Shown here: piece after piece, positions 1 to 7,924 of the stretch
How the letters are laid out: each line of letters starts with the position of its first letter
How positions within the stretch are numbered: the first letter of the stretch is position 1
Source of the DNA: a virus
IMG/VR virus record: IMGVR_UViG_3300017783_000046
Coordinates: 1-46,853 of that record
Strand: one strand, 5' to 3'
DNA: 46,853 nucleotides
Notes under the pieces: generated by a model
Told to the model about the DNA's origin: nothing
The model's input: only the letters and a program-made list of their open reading frames with translations
The model's database searches: none
Translations under genes and position numbers: made by a program

Positions 1-1
1 C

Positions 2-877
2 ACTGCTGGAACTGCTATTGCTACCACCTCTGATGGTGTTGGTACTGGATTGACTGTTGATACTACAGTTGATGCTTCTGGTGCTATCACTGCAGTCGCT
101 GCTAATGCAGGTGGTACTGATTACCTGATCGGTGAAACAATTACGCTTACCAACCCAAATCTGGGTGGTGCTTCAACATTCGACTTTGGTTCTTTGGTTG
201 CTGGTACTAACTACACAACTGGTACAGGTCTTACGACTACTGGTGGAGATAGCACTGGTCTTACCGTTGATATTGCTGCTACTGGCGGTAGCGTTACTGG
301 CGTTACGGTGAACGCTGCTAGTTCTGGTTATACTATCGGGAACACAATTACAATTGTAAACCCTGCAGCAACTGGACTTCTGACAGTAGATACTATCGGT
401 GCAGCAGATGCATTGAGAACTGCAGGAACTTATGTTATTGAAGGTTCAGATTACTCTGATACTGGTTCTGGTACTGGCGCAGAATTCTCTGTGGTGGTTG
501 ATGGTTCTGGTGCTGCTACTGTTACCGTTACCACCGCTGGTAGTGGATATGCAGTAGACGATACAATCACTGTCAATGATGCAAATCTTGGTGGTGGAGG
601 TGCTGCTAACCTCACATTTGATGTTGCAACTATTATTACCAGTGATGCAACTATTGATCTTTCCACGGTCTTCACCAATGCAACATTCGCACTTTCTGAT
701 ATCACAACGATGGAAGTTGGTGCAACTGTGACAGGTGCTACCAGTGGAACTACAGGTGTTATCACTGCTCTCGCTGCTAGTGCAATCACCGTCGATACTG
801 TTGATGGATTCTTCAAAGTTGGAGAAGTCGTCAGTGCTAATGATGTTACTACTTTGACTGTCAATTCATTCTCCTGA
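2..877 (+). CDS. Beta-repeat virion structural protein (5' truncated)
   Basis: The frame is open at the left edge, so this is the C-terminal 291 residues of a longer protein. A TTG at 50 is not a convincing start because the frame continues upstream of it. The product is rich in Gly, Thr, Ala, Ser and Val. It holds several degenerate copies of a beta-type unit with the core GSGY followed by a D/E-T-I-T strand and a LGG turn (visible around bases 110-170, 310-360 and 535-600). Such repeats are known in tail-fibre and whisker-like phage proteins. It lies just upstream of gp13, where T4 has gp12 and wac, so a fibre, whisker or baseplate decoration role is inferred. A similar repeat is inserted in gp14. 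The exact family is not recognised. Confidence 0.7.
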   Translation, partial: TAGTAIATTSDGVGTGLTVDTTVDASGAITAVAANAGGTDYLIGETITLTNPNLGGASTFDFGSLVAGTNYTTGTGLTTTGGDSTGLTVDIAATGGSVTGVTVNAASSGYTIGNTITIVNPAATGLLTVDTIGAADALRTAGTYVIEGSDYSDTGSGTGAEFSVVVDGSGAATVTVTTAGSGYAVDDTITVNDANLGGGGAANLTFDVATIITSDATIDLSTVFTNATFALSDITTMEVGATVTGATSGTTGVITALAASAITVDTVDGFFKVGEVVSANDVTTLTVNSFS

Positions 878-883
878 TAACTC

Positions 884-1690
884 ATGTCAGCAACTAAACC
901 TGCTACCGCAACCGAACTAAAAAACTATGCCCTTCGTAGGTTGGGTTATCCTGCCATCGACATCAATGTATGCGATGAGCAACTGGATGACCTAATTGAA
1001 GAAGCAATTAGTCATTGGCAAGAATTTCATTATGAAGGTTCTGCCCAACGTTTTATACGCATTGAAGTAACTGATGCGATGAAAGCAGCAGCATCTAGTT
1101 CTTCTGCAATTGCAGGTACTGATTGGTCAACCGTAGATAACTATGTTGATATGCCACCCAATACATTGGGTATCAATCATGTATATACAAGCGTTGGACC
1201 ATCTAGTGTTGTTCCTGGTAATATCTTCAACATCAAATATCAGATCTTCCTGAACGATATTTACAATTTCACTCATGGACAGATTCTGCATTATTACATG
1301 ACATCTCAGTATCTTGAGACTTTGGACTGGGTAACTAACTCTTCGCAGAATAGAAGAGTAAGATGGACTACTCATGAGAATAGACTGCATCTAGATTTTG
1401 ATTGGCAGGAAATGCAAACGGGTCAGTACATTTTAGTGGATGGTACATTTGGCGTTGATCCACAAATCTTTACTAGTGCATATAATAATGAATGGGTAAA
1501 AGGATATACCGAAGCACTCTTCCAGCAGCAATGGGGTCAGAACCTCAGCAAGTACGATGGCGTACAAATGCTGGGCGGTGTCACTTTGAACGGTCGTCAA
1601 ATTTTAGAAGACGGTCGTAACAAGAAAGAAGTTCTGATTCAAGAACTCCATAGTCGTTATGAACTACCTCCAATGGATCTGATAGGCTGA
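884..1690 (+). CDS. gp13: Neck protein gp13
   Basis: T4 gp13 forms, with gp14, the neck that seals the filled head and receives the tail. This 268-residue product (T4 form about 309) opens with an ATELKNYALRRLGYP segment, followed by an acidic helix with ISHWQEFHYEG. Both are typical of cyanophage gp13. The ATG lies six bases after the upstream stop, and no strong Shine-Dalgarno is visible. The stop shares one base with the gp14 start (TGATG), so the two neck proteins are probably translationally coupled. The identification rests on the N-terminal signature plus position directly before gp14, gp15 and gp16. Confidence 0.9.
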   Translation: MSATKPATATELKNYALRRLGYPAIDINVCDEQLDDLIEEAISHWQEFHYEGSAQRFIRIEVTDAMKAAASSSSAIAGTDWSTVDNYVDMPPNTLGINHVYTSVGPSSVVPGNIFNIKYQIFLNDIYNFTHGQILHYYMTSQYLETLDWVTNSSQNRRVRWTTHENRLHLDFDWQEMQTGQYILVDGTFGVDPQIFTSAYNNEWVKGYTEALFQQQWGQNLSKYDGVQMLGGVTLNGRQILEDGRNKKEVLIQELHSRYELPPMDLIG

Positions 1691-2853
1691 TGTCATACTC
1701 AAACACCCCTGCTAACAATTGCATTCAATCGGATTACGACAGTGCGTGTCGTATAAACATCAATGGATCCGAACAAGAGCAAGCATTTTTTGAAAACCTC
1801 ATTGTTGAATCTATTGAAATTTATGGTCAGGCGATATATTATATCCCAAGAACCAGAGTTACAACTGATGATGTACTCAATGAGATTCAAGAATCTTCAT
1901 TCGATTCGGCTTACCTATGCAGAGCATATGTCAATAATGTTGAAGGATGGGAAGGACAAGGAGAGTTACTTAGCAAATTTGGAATTCGTATAGAAGACAA
2001 AACAACTTTTGTTATCTCTCGTAAAAAGTTTACCGAAAAGGTTGACGACAATGTTACACTAGCAGTAGAAGGTCGTCCTAATGAAGGTGATCTGATCTGG
2101 TTCCCAGTTACAAAACATCTTTTTGAGATCAAGTTTGTAGAAGCAGAAAGACCTTTCTACCAACTGGGTAAAGGCTACGTTTGGGAAATGCAATGCGAAC
2201 TATTCGAGTACAGTGATGAGTCTATTGATACTGGTGTTGCTGATATTGATGCTGTGGAAACCACATTTGCTAACAGCATCAAACTTGTTATGGATCCTGG
2301 TGGGAGTGGTGATTTTTCTATTGGTGAAACCCTTACTGGTAATCTTTATACCGCTGTTGCTGCTGCTACTATTACTGGCGATGCTGTAACTTCTATTGCT
2401 GCAAGTAATGGTGGACAATATTATAATTCTGCATTACCTCCAACTGTCACTCTGACTGGTGGTGGTGGAACTGGAGCAACTGCAACTGCAACTGTTAGTG
2501 CTGCAGGTTTGGTAACTGGATTTACTATTACTGCTGGTGGTAGTGGATATACTTCTGCACCTACAGTAGTAATACAGGAATCTCCTAAAGACATACATGC
2601 TGAAGTCAAGTCTTGGGATAACAGTACAAGAGAACTTCAAATTATCAACCGCACTGGTACATTCAATGTTGCTGAGTATCTCAAAGGAGAGACCTCAGGT
2701 GCGCTTTGGAGTCCCGAGTCTTATAACACACTAAATAATACGAATAGTACATACGATCAGAACTCTCTCTTTGAGACTCTCGACGATGATATTATTGATT
2801 GGACCGAAGGTAATCCCTTTGGATATACAGGAAACGATAGCGATACCTTCTAA
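1690..2853 (+). CDS. gp14: Neck protein gp14 with inserted beta-repeat domain
   Basis: gp14 joins the gp13 ring in the neck. The N-terminal 200 residues look like ordinary gp14: a DVLNEIQESSFDSAYL segment, then GKFGIRIEDKTTFVI-type beta strands and a region ending in YVWEMQCELFEYS. The protein is 387 residues against about 256 in T4. The extra length is largely a Gly/Thr/Ala-rich domain at roughly residues 230-297, with the unit TGGGGTGATATATV followed by GGSGYTSAP. This unit is frequent in phage fibres and adhesins. After it the acidic C-terminal tail resumes. The gene overlaps gp13 by one base and gp15 by one base. Confidence 0.88.
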   Translation: MSYSNTPANNCIQSDYDSACRININGSEQEQAFFENLIVESIEIYGQAIYYIPRTRVTTDDVLNEIQESSFDSAYLCRAYVNNVEGWEGQGELLSKFGIRIEDKTTFVISRKKFTEKVDDNVTLAVEGRPNEGDLIWFPVTKHLFEIKFVEAERPFYQLGKGYVWEMQCELFEYSDESIDTGVADIDAVETTFANSIKLVMDPGGSGDFSIGETLTGNLYTAVAAATITGDAVTSIAASNGGQYYNSALPPTVTLTGGGGTGATATATVSAAGLVTGFTITAGGSGYTSAPTVVIQESPKDIHAEVKSWDNSTRELQIINRTGTFNVAEYLKGETSGALWSPESYNTLNNTNSTYDQNSLFETLDDDIIDWTEGNPFGYTGNDSDTF

Positions 2854-3689
2854 TGTTAGGCACATATTTCTACCACAATATTATTCGCAAGACCGTTATC
2901 GCGTTTGGTACGTTGTTCAATAACATCGAACTGAGACGTGATAGCGAAGTTATGAAAGTGCCACTAGCATATGGTCCTACAGATAAATTTCTTGCCAGAC
3001 TAGATCAAAATCCAGATCCTACTAACAAGCGTGTTCAGATCACACTTCCCAGAATCTCTTTTGAGATGGGTGGTATCGATTATGATGCTTCTAGAAAGGT
3101 TGCACCTACTGCTAAAGTTCAAATCCCTATCGGTGATACCACAAAAACTAAGACGGCATTCATGCCTGTACCATACAATCTTAGTTTCACCCTAAGTATC
3201 ATTGCTAAAACTCAGGAAGATTCGTTACAGATTCTAGAACAAATCATTCCATTCTTCCAACCACATTTCAATTTGACGCTCAAGTTAGTTGACACTATTG
3301 AAGAAGTGCGTGATATTCCTATCACACTAAACAGTATCAATTATGAAGATCTCTATGAGGGCAACTTTGCTCAGCGTAGAGCAATTTTATACACCTTACA
3401 GTTTACCGTAAAAAGTTATCTATACGGTCCTGTTACAGAACCTTCTACAATCAAGAAATCCATTATCGATACCTACGCAGATATGGATCAGGCGAAAGCA
3501 CCTCGTGTTACTCGCTACTCTGTTACACCAAAAGCAACTGTTGACTATAATGATGATGGTGCGATTACAGCAGCTGATGATGCCTTCGTGGATCCAGATG
3601 ATGACTTTGGATTCAATGAGATCTATTCCGAGTTCACAGATATGAAGAAACGGAATCCAGTAACTGACACCGATGAGGACATTACATGA
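2853..3689 (+). CDS. gp15: Tail terminator / sheath stabiliser gp15
   Basis: gp15 caps the finished tail, stabilises the sheath and provides the head-binding surface. The 278-residue length is close to T4 (272). The start MLGTYFYHNIIRK, the phrase LPRISFEMGGIDYD near residue 70 and ILEQIIPFFQPHFN near residue 128 match the T4 protein closely (LPRINLHLVDFSYN and IVEQILPYFQPHFN). The C-terminal 70 residues are acidic and less conserved. The start overlaps the gp14 stop by one base, and the end overlaps the gp16 start as ATGA. Confidence 0.95.
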   Translation: MLGTYFYHNIIRKTVIAFGTLFNNIELRRDSEVMKVPLAYGPTDKFLARLDQNPDPTNKRVQITLPRISFEMGGIDYDASRKVAPTAKVQIPIGDTTKTKTAFMPVPYNLSFTLSIIAKTQEDSLQILEQIIPFFQPHFNLTLKLVDTIEEVRDIPITLNSINYEDLYEGNFAQRRAILYTLQFTVKSYLYGPVTEPSTIKKSIIDTYADMDQAKAPRVTRYSVTPKATVDYNDDGAITAADDAFVDPDDDFGFNEIYSEFTDMKKRNPVTDTDEDIT

Positions 3690-4108
3690 GCACATTCGAT
3701 GGACTAGATGATGTATTTGGTACTGAACCTGCTGAATTGGAAACAATAAAAGCAGATAAACCTAAACTAAAGAAAAGTGAAACCCAGGATGTAAGACAAG
3801 ACTACGAGATATCTCGCGCTCAGTTACACAATCTAGTAATGAAAGGACAGGAGGCAGTAGATGGAATACTTGATGTGGCACGATCGTCAGATCATCCTCG
3901 TGCTTATGAAGTTGCTGGCCAGCTCATCAAGAACGTAGGAGATGTAGCAGATAAGTTGATGGATCTACAGAAAAAGATAAAAGATCTTGATGCAGAAGAA
4001 AAGAAAGTTACACAAAATACTACCAATGCACTCTTCGTTGGTAGTACAGCAGAACTACAAAAACTACTAAAGCAGCAAAAGGACATAAATAATACAGATT
4101 CAAACTAA
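3686..4108 (+). CDS. gp16: Terminase small subunit gp16
   Basis: The small terminase recognises DNA for packaging and stimulates the gp17 motor in the cytoplasm. The product is 140 residues (T4 164). It has an acidic N terminus followed by a long, mostly helical central segment (about residues 35-115) with heptad-like leucines, including QDYEISRAQLHNLV and VADKLMDLQKKIKDLD. This fits the coiled-coil core of gp16. It overlaps gp15 by four bases (ATGA). Unlike T4, where gene 17 follows at once, about 2.1 kb of accessory genes separate it from gp17, an arrangement common in cyanophages. Confidence 0.88.
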   Translation: MSTFDGLDDVFGTEPAELETIKADKPKLKKSETQDVRQDYEISRAQLHNLVMKGQEAVDGILDVARSSDHPRAYEVAGQLIKNVGDVADKLMDLQKKIKDLDAEEKKVTQNTTNALFVGSTAELQKLLKQQKDINNTDSN

Positions 4109-4114
4109 CTAGAC

Positions 4115-4651
4115 ATGACAGTTATCAACGTTCTAAACACCAACGACCTCGCTGGCGGTGCAACTGAATACCAGATTGTAAGCACTGGTTACTATCGTAT
4201 TATTAGTGCTGCTGCAGCAAGTACGGTATCATTCAATGATGGTCCCGCTATCACACTTATCCAGAATGAAGCATTGTTAGTGAAATCTGGAGCGAAGGTT
4301 GGTCAAGCAAGAATTGTAAAAGCAACAGATTCAGCTACTACTGTATATACTCTTGGGCAGCATCTCCAACAAACTGGAAGTCAACATCCATTTTCCACTG
4401 GAGATTTTATCGCAGTTATAGATGACTCTACTTCTCCTGCCATTGGCAGCGAGTTCCTATCTGCTGGCACGGCAGGCAAAAAGATTACGGCGTCCACTGG
4501 AACTACTATTACTACTGATGTTGATTCCTCTGCTGCTGCAGCAGACTATACATACGCTTACAGCGGGAATCAAGCAATAGTAAAAAGGGCAGTAAAGATT
4601 ACTGCAGGCAGTGGAGCAATTACTGTTGAAGAAATTGAGGTGGTTGGATAA
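4115..4651 (+). CDS. Conserved cyanophage structural-like protein
   Basis: This 178-residue product follows gp16 by six bases. It is rich in Ala, Thr, Ser, Ile and Val with few charges and alternating beta-like stretches, such as YYRIISAAAASTVSF and SGAITVEEIEVV. That composition suits a small virion decoration or fibre-like protein. No signal peptide, membrane segment or catalytic motif is visible. Its stop overlaps the next start (TAATG). Proteins of this type sit between genes 16 and 17 in other T4-like cyanophages as far as I recall, but no function can be named. The virion role is inference from composition and place. Confidence 0.6.
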   Translation: MTVINVLNTNDLAGGATEYQIVSTGYYRIISAAAASTVSFNDGPAITLIQNEALLVKSGAKVGQARIVKATDSATTVYTLGQHLQQTGSQHPFSTGDFIAVIDDSTSPAIGSEFLSAGTAGKKITASTGTTITTDVDSSAAAADYTYAYSGNQAIVKRAVKITAGSGAITVEEIEVVG

Positions 4652-4962
4652 TGGAATATAAAACATACGAACAGTTCGTGATCGAGTGCATTGATCTACG
4701 AGAAAGCAACAATGTCGAAGAAGGAGCAGCCTGGACAAAAAAATCAGGCAAAGCAAAATCTGGAGGACTCAATGAAAAAGGACGAAAGTCTTATGAGAAG
4801 GAAAATCCAGGATCTGACCTCAAAGCACCTAGCAAGAAGGTTGGAAATCCCAGGAGGGCATCCTTCTGCGCTCGAATGAAGGGCATGAGAAAGAGACAGA
4901 AACCTTCCAATAACACTGGAGATGATCGTCTGTCCAAGTCATTGAGAGCTTGGAACTGTTGA
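4651..4962 (+). CDS. Small basic DUF6321-like protein
   Basis: The product has 103 residues. The N-terminal 25 residues are acidic and variable. The rest is a strongly conserved basic block with GGLNEKGRKSYEKENPGS near residue 38, then KKVGNPRRASFCARMKGM and a C-terminal SLRAWNC. This block recurs almost unchanged in many large DNA phages and viruses of aquatic hosts and is recalled as DUF6321. Several Lys and Arg and two Cys suggest nucleic acid contact, but no activity is established. It starts by overlap (TAATG) with the preceding gene. Its stop is followed by a promoter-bearing gap of about 90 bases. Confidence 0.7.
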   Translation: MEYKTYEQFVIECIDLRESNNVEEGAAWTKKSGKAKSGGLNEKGRKSYEKENPGSDLKAPSKKVGNPRRASFCARMKGMRKRQKPSNNTGDDRLSKSLRAWNC

Positions 4963-5006
4963 TAAACCAACACGAATACTAAACATTTTGTAGCTATGTG
5001 ATACAC

Positions 5007-5012
5007 TATAAT
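5007..5012 (+). promoter_or_regulatory. Candidate -10 box before the 5055 gene cluster
   Basis: A perfect TATAAT lies in the 92-base gap after the DUF6321-like gene, and a second box TATACT occurs at 5027-5032. No good -35 hexamer sits 16-18 bases upstream of either, so the call is tentative. The gap separates the gp13-gp16 run from the small accessory genes before gp17. Confidence 0.35.
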
Positions 5013-5054
5013 GTCTAGATAACTATTATACTGTCAGTAGCGAGGAACGTATAA

Positions 5055-5342
5055 ATGACTAATGACCCTATAGGTCCAAAGCCTTTATCGGATTTATCGA
5101 TGAAGAGAGAGGAGTGTGGAAAGTGTGGTGCCATCTTTTTGAATGGACAGCACTATTGGAGTGGAACAGGCAAACTTGGAGATCCCCATGATCTTGCTGG
5201 ATTGGTATGCAATAATTATGCCAATGAACAATGCATCAATCCTTGCAGAGGTTCTGATTCTGGAATCACTTGGGAAAAGAGACTTGAAGGTCTGAAAAAA
5301 TTTGATGAAATGCTCGCTAAATACAATGAAGAAGATGAGTAA
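5055..5342 (+). CDS. Small cysteine-rich protein, possible zinc ribbon
   Basis: The 95-residue product contains CGKCG near residue 22, then further cysteines at CNNYANEQCINPC around residues 51-63. The spacing suggests a metal-binding ribbon, probably zinc. The C-terminal third is a charged helix rich in Glu and Lys. A purine-rich GAGGAACG sits just before the ATG. It belongs to the accessory set between gp16 and gp17. The function is unknown. The residues TATAAATG over the start resemble a late promoter, but they sit too close to the start codon to serve this gene. Confidence 0.65.
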   Translation: MTNDPIGPKPLSDLSMKREECGKCGAIFLNGQHYWSGTGKLGDPHDLAGLVCNNYANEQCINPCRGSDSGITWEKRLEGLKKFDEMLAKYNEEDE

Positions 5343-5348
5343 TCTATC

Positions 5349-5618
5349 ATGCAAAAAGTAATCAACTGTTTGGCAGTTCTGTCTTTCCTTGGAACTGCTT
5401 CTATCATTGGTGGTGGTGTTTACGTCTACGTCCAAAAAGATGCAATTTTGGACGGCGTAAAAGAAAAAGCAACTGAAGCTGTAATGGAAGCTGTAACTGG
5501 TGCATTGCCAGAACTTGTAGGTGGAATGATGCCTGAGATGCCTTCGATGCCTGGTGCAACTGGCGGTGCAGTTCCTGCTGGAGTACCTGGAGTACCTGCT
5601 GGCATTCCTGGATTCTGA
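5349..5618 (+). CDS. Small membrane-anchored Pro/Gly-rich protein
   Basis: The 89-residue product has one hydrophobic segment near the N terminus (about residues 8-28, ending YVYVQKD). An amphipathic helix follows, then a C-terminal tail of repeated GVPG and PAG units after MPEMPSMPG. A single-pass inner-membrane protein with a flexible tail is likely. It follows the cysteine-rich gene by six bases, and its stop overlaps the next start (TGATG). The function is unknown. Similar small proteins recur in this interval of cyanophage genomes. Confidence 0.6.
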   Translation: MQKVINCLAVLSFLGTASIIGGGVYVYVQKDAILDGVKEKATEAVMEAVTGALPELVGGMMPEMPSMPGATGGAVPAGVPGVPAGIPGF

Positions 5619-5824
5619 TGAATTTAGTATTACGTCCTTTAGATAATGTAAATGATCCTGTATGGTCAGTGATCTTTATGGTAGTCCTTGCTGTCGCAGG
5701 GGCATTCTATTGTATCTACTATATACTAGGAGTTGATGATAGAGAATCCCATGGGAGCAATGACACCACCAAGCAGGAAGAGCTGCTACAACTTTCGAGT
5801 AACGGAGATCAATCGTGTACTTGA
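5618..5824 (+). CDS. Small single-pass membrane protein
   Basis: The 68-residue product has one clear transmembrane segment at about residues 17-38 (VIFMVVLAVAGAFYCIYYIL) after a short N-terminal part. The start overlaps the preceding stop (TGATG). The last 30 residues overlap the nuclease gene in another frame and look unconstrained: polar, with no pattern. The gene may be real only up to the overlap. The function is unknown. Confidence 0.5.
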   Translation: MNLVLRPLDNVNDPVWSVIFMVVLAVAGAFYCIYYILGVDDRESHGSNDTTKQEELLQLSSNGDQSCT

Positions 5825-6212
5825 TGGTGATACTATTGATGTCACTATTGATCTCGGGTTTGATCTATACAAGAAAGAAAGAGTTAGAGTTGCAGGCGTT
5901 GATACTCCAGAAAAAAGAACACGAAACTTAGAGGAGAAGGCTCTTGGAATCGACGCAACCAACTGGCTCAAAGAAAAACTCGAAGGCACTTTGGCTGGTG
6001 ATGATGAGCTGTCTGTTAGGACTGAACTTGTTGGTGGCACTGGGAAATATGGGCGTCTTCTGGGTTGGCTTTACATTGGGGACGGAACTGTGTCGCTCAA
6101 TGAACAAATGATTGAAGAAGGATATGCTCACGCATATGATGGTGGTACTAAAGATATGAATCTCGAAGCATTGAAAGAGATTCGCAGAGCACATGGCACG
6201 TTAGTAGAATGA
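5736..6212 (+). CDS. Staphylococcal-type (thermonuclease family) nuclease
   Basis: This family cleaves DNA and RNA phosphodiesters using calcium. The active-site pattern is complete. DGDT is near residue 30, RVRVAGVDTPE near 50-59 supplies the Arg, Asp and Glu, and GKYGRLLGW near 103 supplies the second Arg. The domain fills the protein (about 158 residues), and there is no signal peptide, so it should act in the cytoplasm. AGGAG at 5728-5732 is close to the ATG at 5736, and ATG 5751 is an alternative. The start overlaps the small membrane gene, and the end overlaps gp17 as ATGA. The position beside the terminase suggests a link to genome processing or host DNA degradation, which is inference. 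Confidence 0.85.
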   Translation: MIENPMGAMTPPSRKSCYNFRVTEINRVLDGDTIDVTIDLGFDLYKKERVRVAGVDTPEKRTRNLEEKALGIDATNWLKEKLEGTLAGDDELSVRTELVGGTGKYGRLLGWLYIGDGTVSLNEQMIEEGYAHAYDGGTKDMNLEALKEIRRAHGTLVE

Positions 6213-7861
6213 GTAATCAAGAAGTATACCTAGGTAATCCCAATCTAAAAAAGGCGAATACCTCTATTGAGTTTACAAACAAGCAGATTGAAGAGTTTGC
6301 TAAATGTTATAATGATCCAGTATACTTCATCAAAAATTATGTGAAGATTGTATCCTTGGATGAGGGTCTGATTCCTTTTGACATGTATCATTTCCAAGAG
6401 GAGATGGTACAAAAGTTTCATGATAATAGATTCAATATTGCAAAACTACCACGACAGTCAGGTAAGTCTACCATCGTTACCTCATACCTGTTGTGGTATG
6501 TAATTTTCAATGACAACGTAAACGTAGCAATCCTTGCAAACAAAGCAGCAACGTCTCGTGAGATGTTACAACGTTTGCAAAGATCATATGAGAACCTACC
6601 CAAGTGGTTACAACAGGGTATTGTTCAATGGAACCGTGGATCATTAGAACTAGAAAATGGTTCTAAGATTATGGCAGCATCTACTTCTAGTTCTGCTGTT
6701 CGTGGTATGTCGTTCAACGTCATCTTCCTGGATGAGTTTGCGTTCGTTCCAAATCATATTGCAGATGAGTTTTTCTCCTCTGTATATCCTACTATCTCCT
6801 CTGGTAAATCTACCAAGGTGATTATCATCTCCACGCCACATGGGATGAACATGTTCTACAAACTGTGGCACGATTCAGAAAGAAAGAAGAATGAATATGT
6901 AAGTACAGAAGTTCATTGGTCTGAAGTCCCTGGTAGGGATGCTAAATGGAAAGAACAGACTATTGCAAACACAAGTGAACAACAGTTCAAGGTTGAGTTT
7001 GAATGCGAATTCTTAGGATCTGTAGACACTCTAATCAGTCCAAGTAAATTGCGGACGATGGTTTATAATGATCCACTCGTTTATAATAAAGGTCTTTCAA
7101 TTTATGAGCATGTACAGAAAGATCATAATTATGTTATCACTGTCGATGTTGCCAGGGGAGTATCGGGAGATTTCTCTGCCTTTGTTGTAATCGATACGAC
7201 AACTATTCCATACAAACTGGTTGCTAAGTATAAAAACAATACTATCAAACCTTTATTGTTTCCGAACATCATTTACGATGTAGCGAAAAATTACAATCAT
7301 GCATATATTCTAGTAGAAGTAAATGATATTGGTGGACAAGTTGCAGATATTATTCAGTTTGATTTAGAATATGAAAATCTTCTGATGGCATCAATGCGTG
7401 GTCGTGCAGGTCAAGTAGTTGGTCAAGGATTTTCTGGTAAGAAAACCCAGATGGGTGTAAAGATGTCTACCGCTGTGAAAAAGGTAGGATGCCACAACCT
7501 CAAAGCATTGATAGAAGAAGATAAACTAATCATCAATGACTATGATATCATTGCAGAACTAACTACATTTATTGAAAAGGGTCAATCATTCCAAGCAGAA
7601 GATGGATGTAATGATGACCTAGCAATGTCATTGGTTATCTTTGCATGGTTATCAACGTCAGATTATTTCAGAGAATTGAATGACGATGACATTCGTAAAC
7701 GGATTTATGATGATCAACGGGAAGCAATTGAAGAAGATATGGCACCTTTTGGATTTCTGGATGATGGACTAGGAGATACTGTAGAGGTAGATGCTAATGG
7801 AGATGTATGGCACGCGGATGAATATGGAGAGCGAGCGTACATGTGGGAGTATCTATCCTAA
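6209..7861 (+). CDS. gp17: Terminase large subunit gp17
   Basis: gp17 is the packaging motor: an ATPase that drives DNA into the prohead and a nuclease that cuts the concatemer. Walker A is RQSGKST at residues 82-88 and Walker B VIFLDE at 171-176. A coupling-type serine/threonine stretch IISTPHG follows. The RNase H-like nuclease domain begins near residue 310, with Asp313 in VDVARG. The 550-residue length is short of T4 (610) but normal for cyanophages. The start overlaps the nuclease gene (ATGA). The stop is followed by a late promoter for gp18. Confidence 0.96.
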   Translation: MSNQEVYLGNPNLKKANTSIEFTNKQIEEFAKCYNDPVYFIKNYVKIVSLDEGLIPFDMYHFQEEMVQKFHDNRFNIAKLPRQSGKSTIVTSYLLWYVIFNDNVNVAILANKAATSREMLQRLQRSYENLPKWLQQGIVQWNRGSLELENGSKIMAASTSSSAVRGMSFNVIFLDEFAFVPNHIADEFFSSVYPTISSGKSTKVIIISTPHGMNMFYKLWHDSERKKNEYVSTEVHWSEVPGRDAKWKEQTIANTSEQQFKVEFECEFLGSVDTLISPSKLRTMVYNDPLVYNKGLSIYEHVQKDHNYVITVDVARGVSGDFSAFVVIDTTTIPYKLVAKYKNNTIKPLLFPNIIYDVAKNYNHAYILVEVNDIGGQVADIIQFDLEYENLLMASMRGRAGQVVGQGFSGKKTQMGVKMSTAVKKVGCHNLKALIEEDKLIINDYDIIAELTTFIEKGQSFQAEDGCNDDLAMSLVIFAWLSTSDYFRELNDDDIRKRIYDDQREAIEEDMAPFGFLDDGLGDTVEVDANGDVWHADEYGERAYMWEYLS

Positions 7862-7877
7862 CAGAGAGTTAGTATTT

Positions 7878-7885
7878 TATAAATA
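7878..7885 (+). promoter_or_regulatory. T4-type late promoter before gp18
   Basis: A perfect TATAAATA lies in the 63-base gap between gp17 and gp18, 40 bases before the gp18 ATG. A TAGGAG ribosome-binding site sits at about 7911. In T4 this octamer is the -10 element read by gp55-bearing polymerase activated by the gp45 clamp, and both genes are in this window. Confidence 0.85.
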
Positions 7886-7924
7886 TTTCTAGAAACTGTA
7901 AAGATTCTTCTAGGAGTTTTAGAC

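Noticed and set aside
100-620. CRISPR-like or tandem DNA repeat in the first gene
   Set aside because: The similarity is at the protein level and degenerate at the DNA level, with no constant spacers.
451-885. Minus-strand frame opposite the beta-repeat protein
   Set aside because: The repeats on the plus strand give a regular Val/Thr/Ser-rich shadow; no start context.
5049-5057. GTATAAATG over the 5055 start as a late promoter
   Set aside because: The last base differs from the octamer, and transcription would begin inside the gene, leaving no leader.
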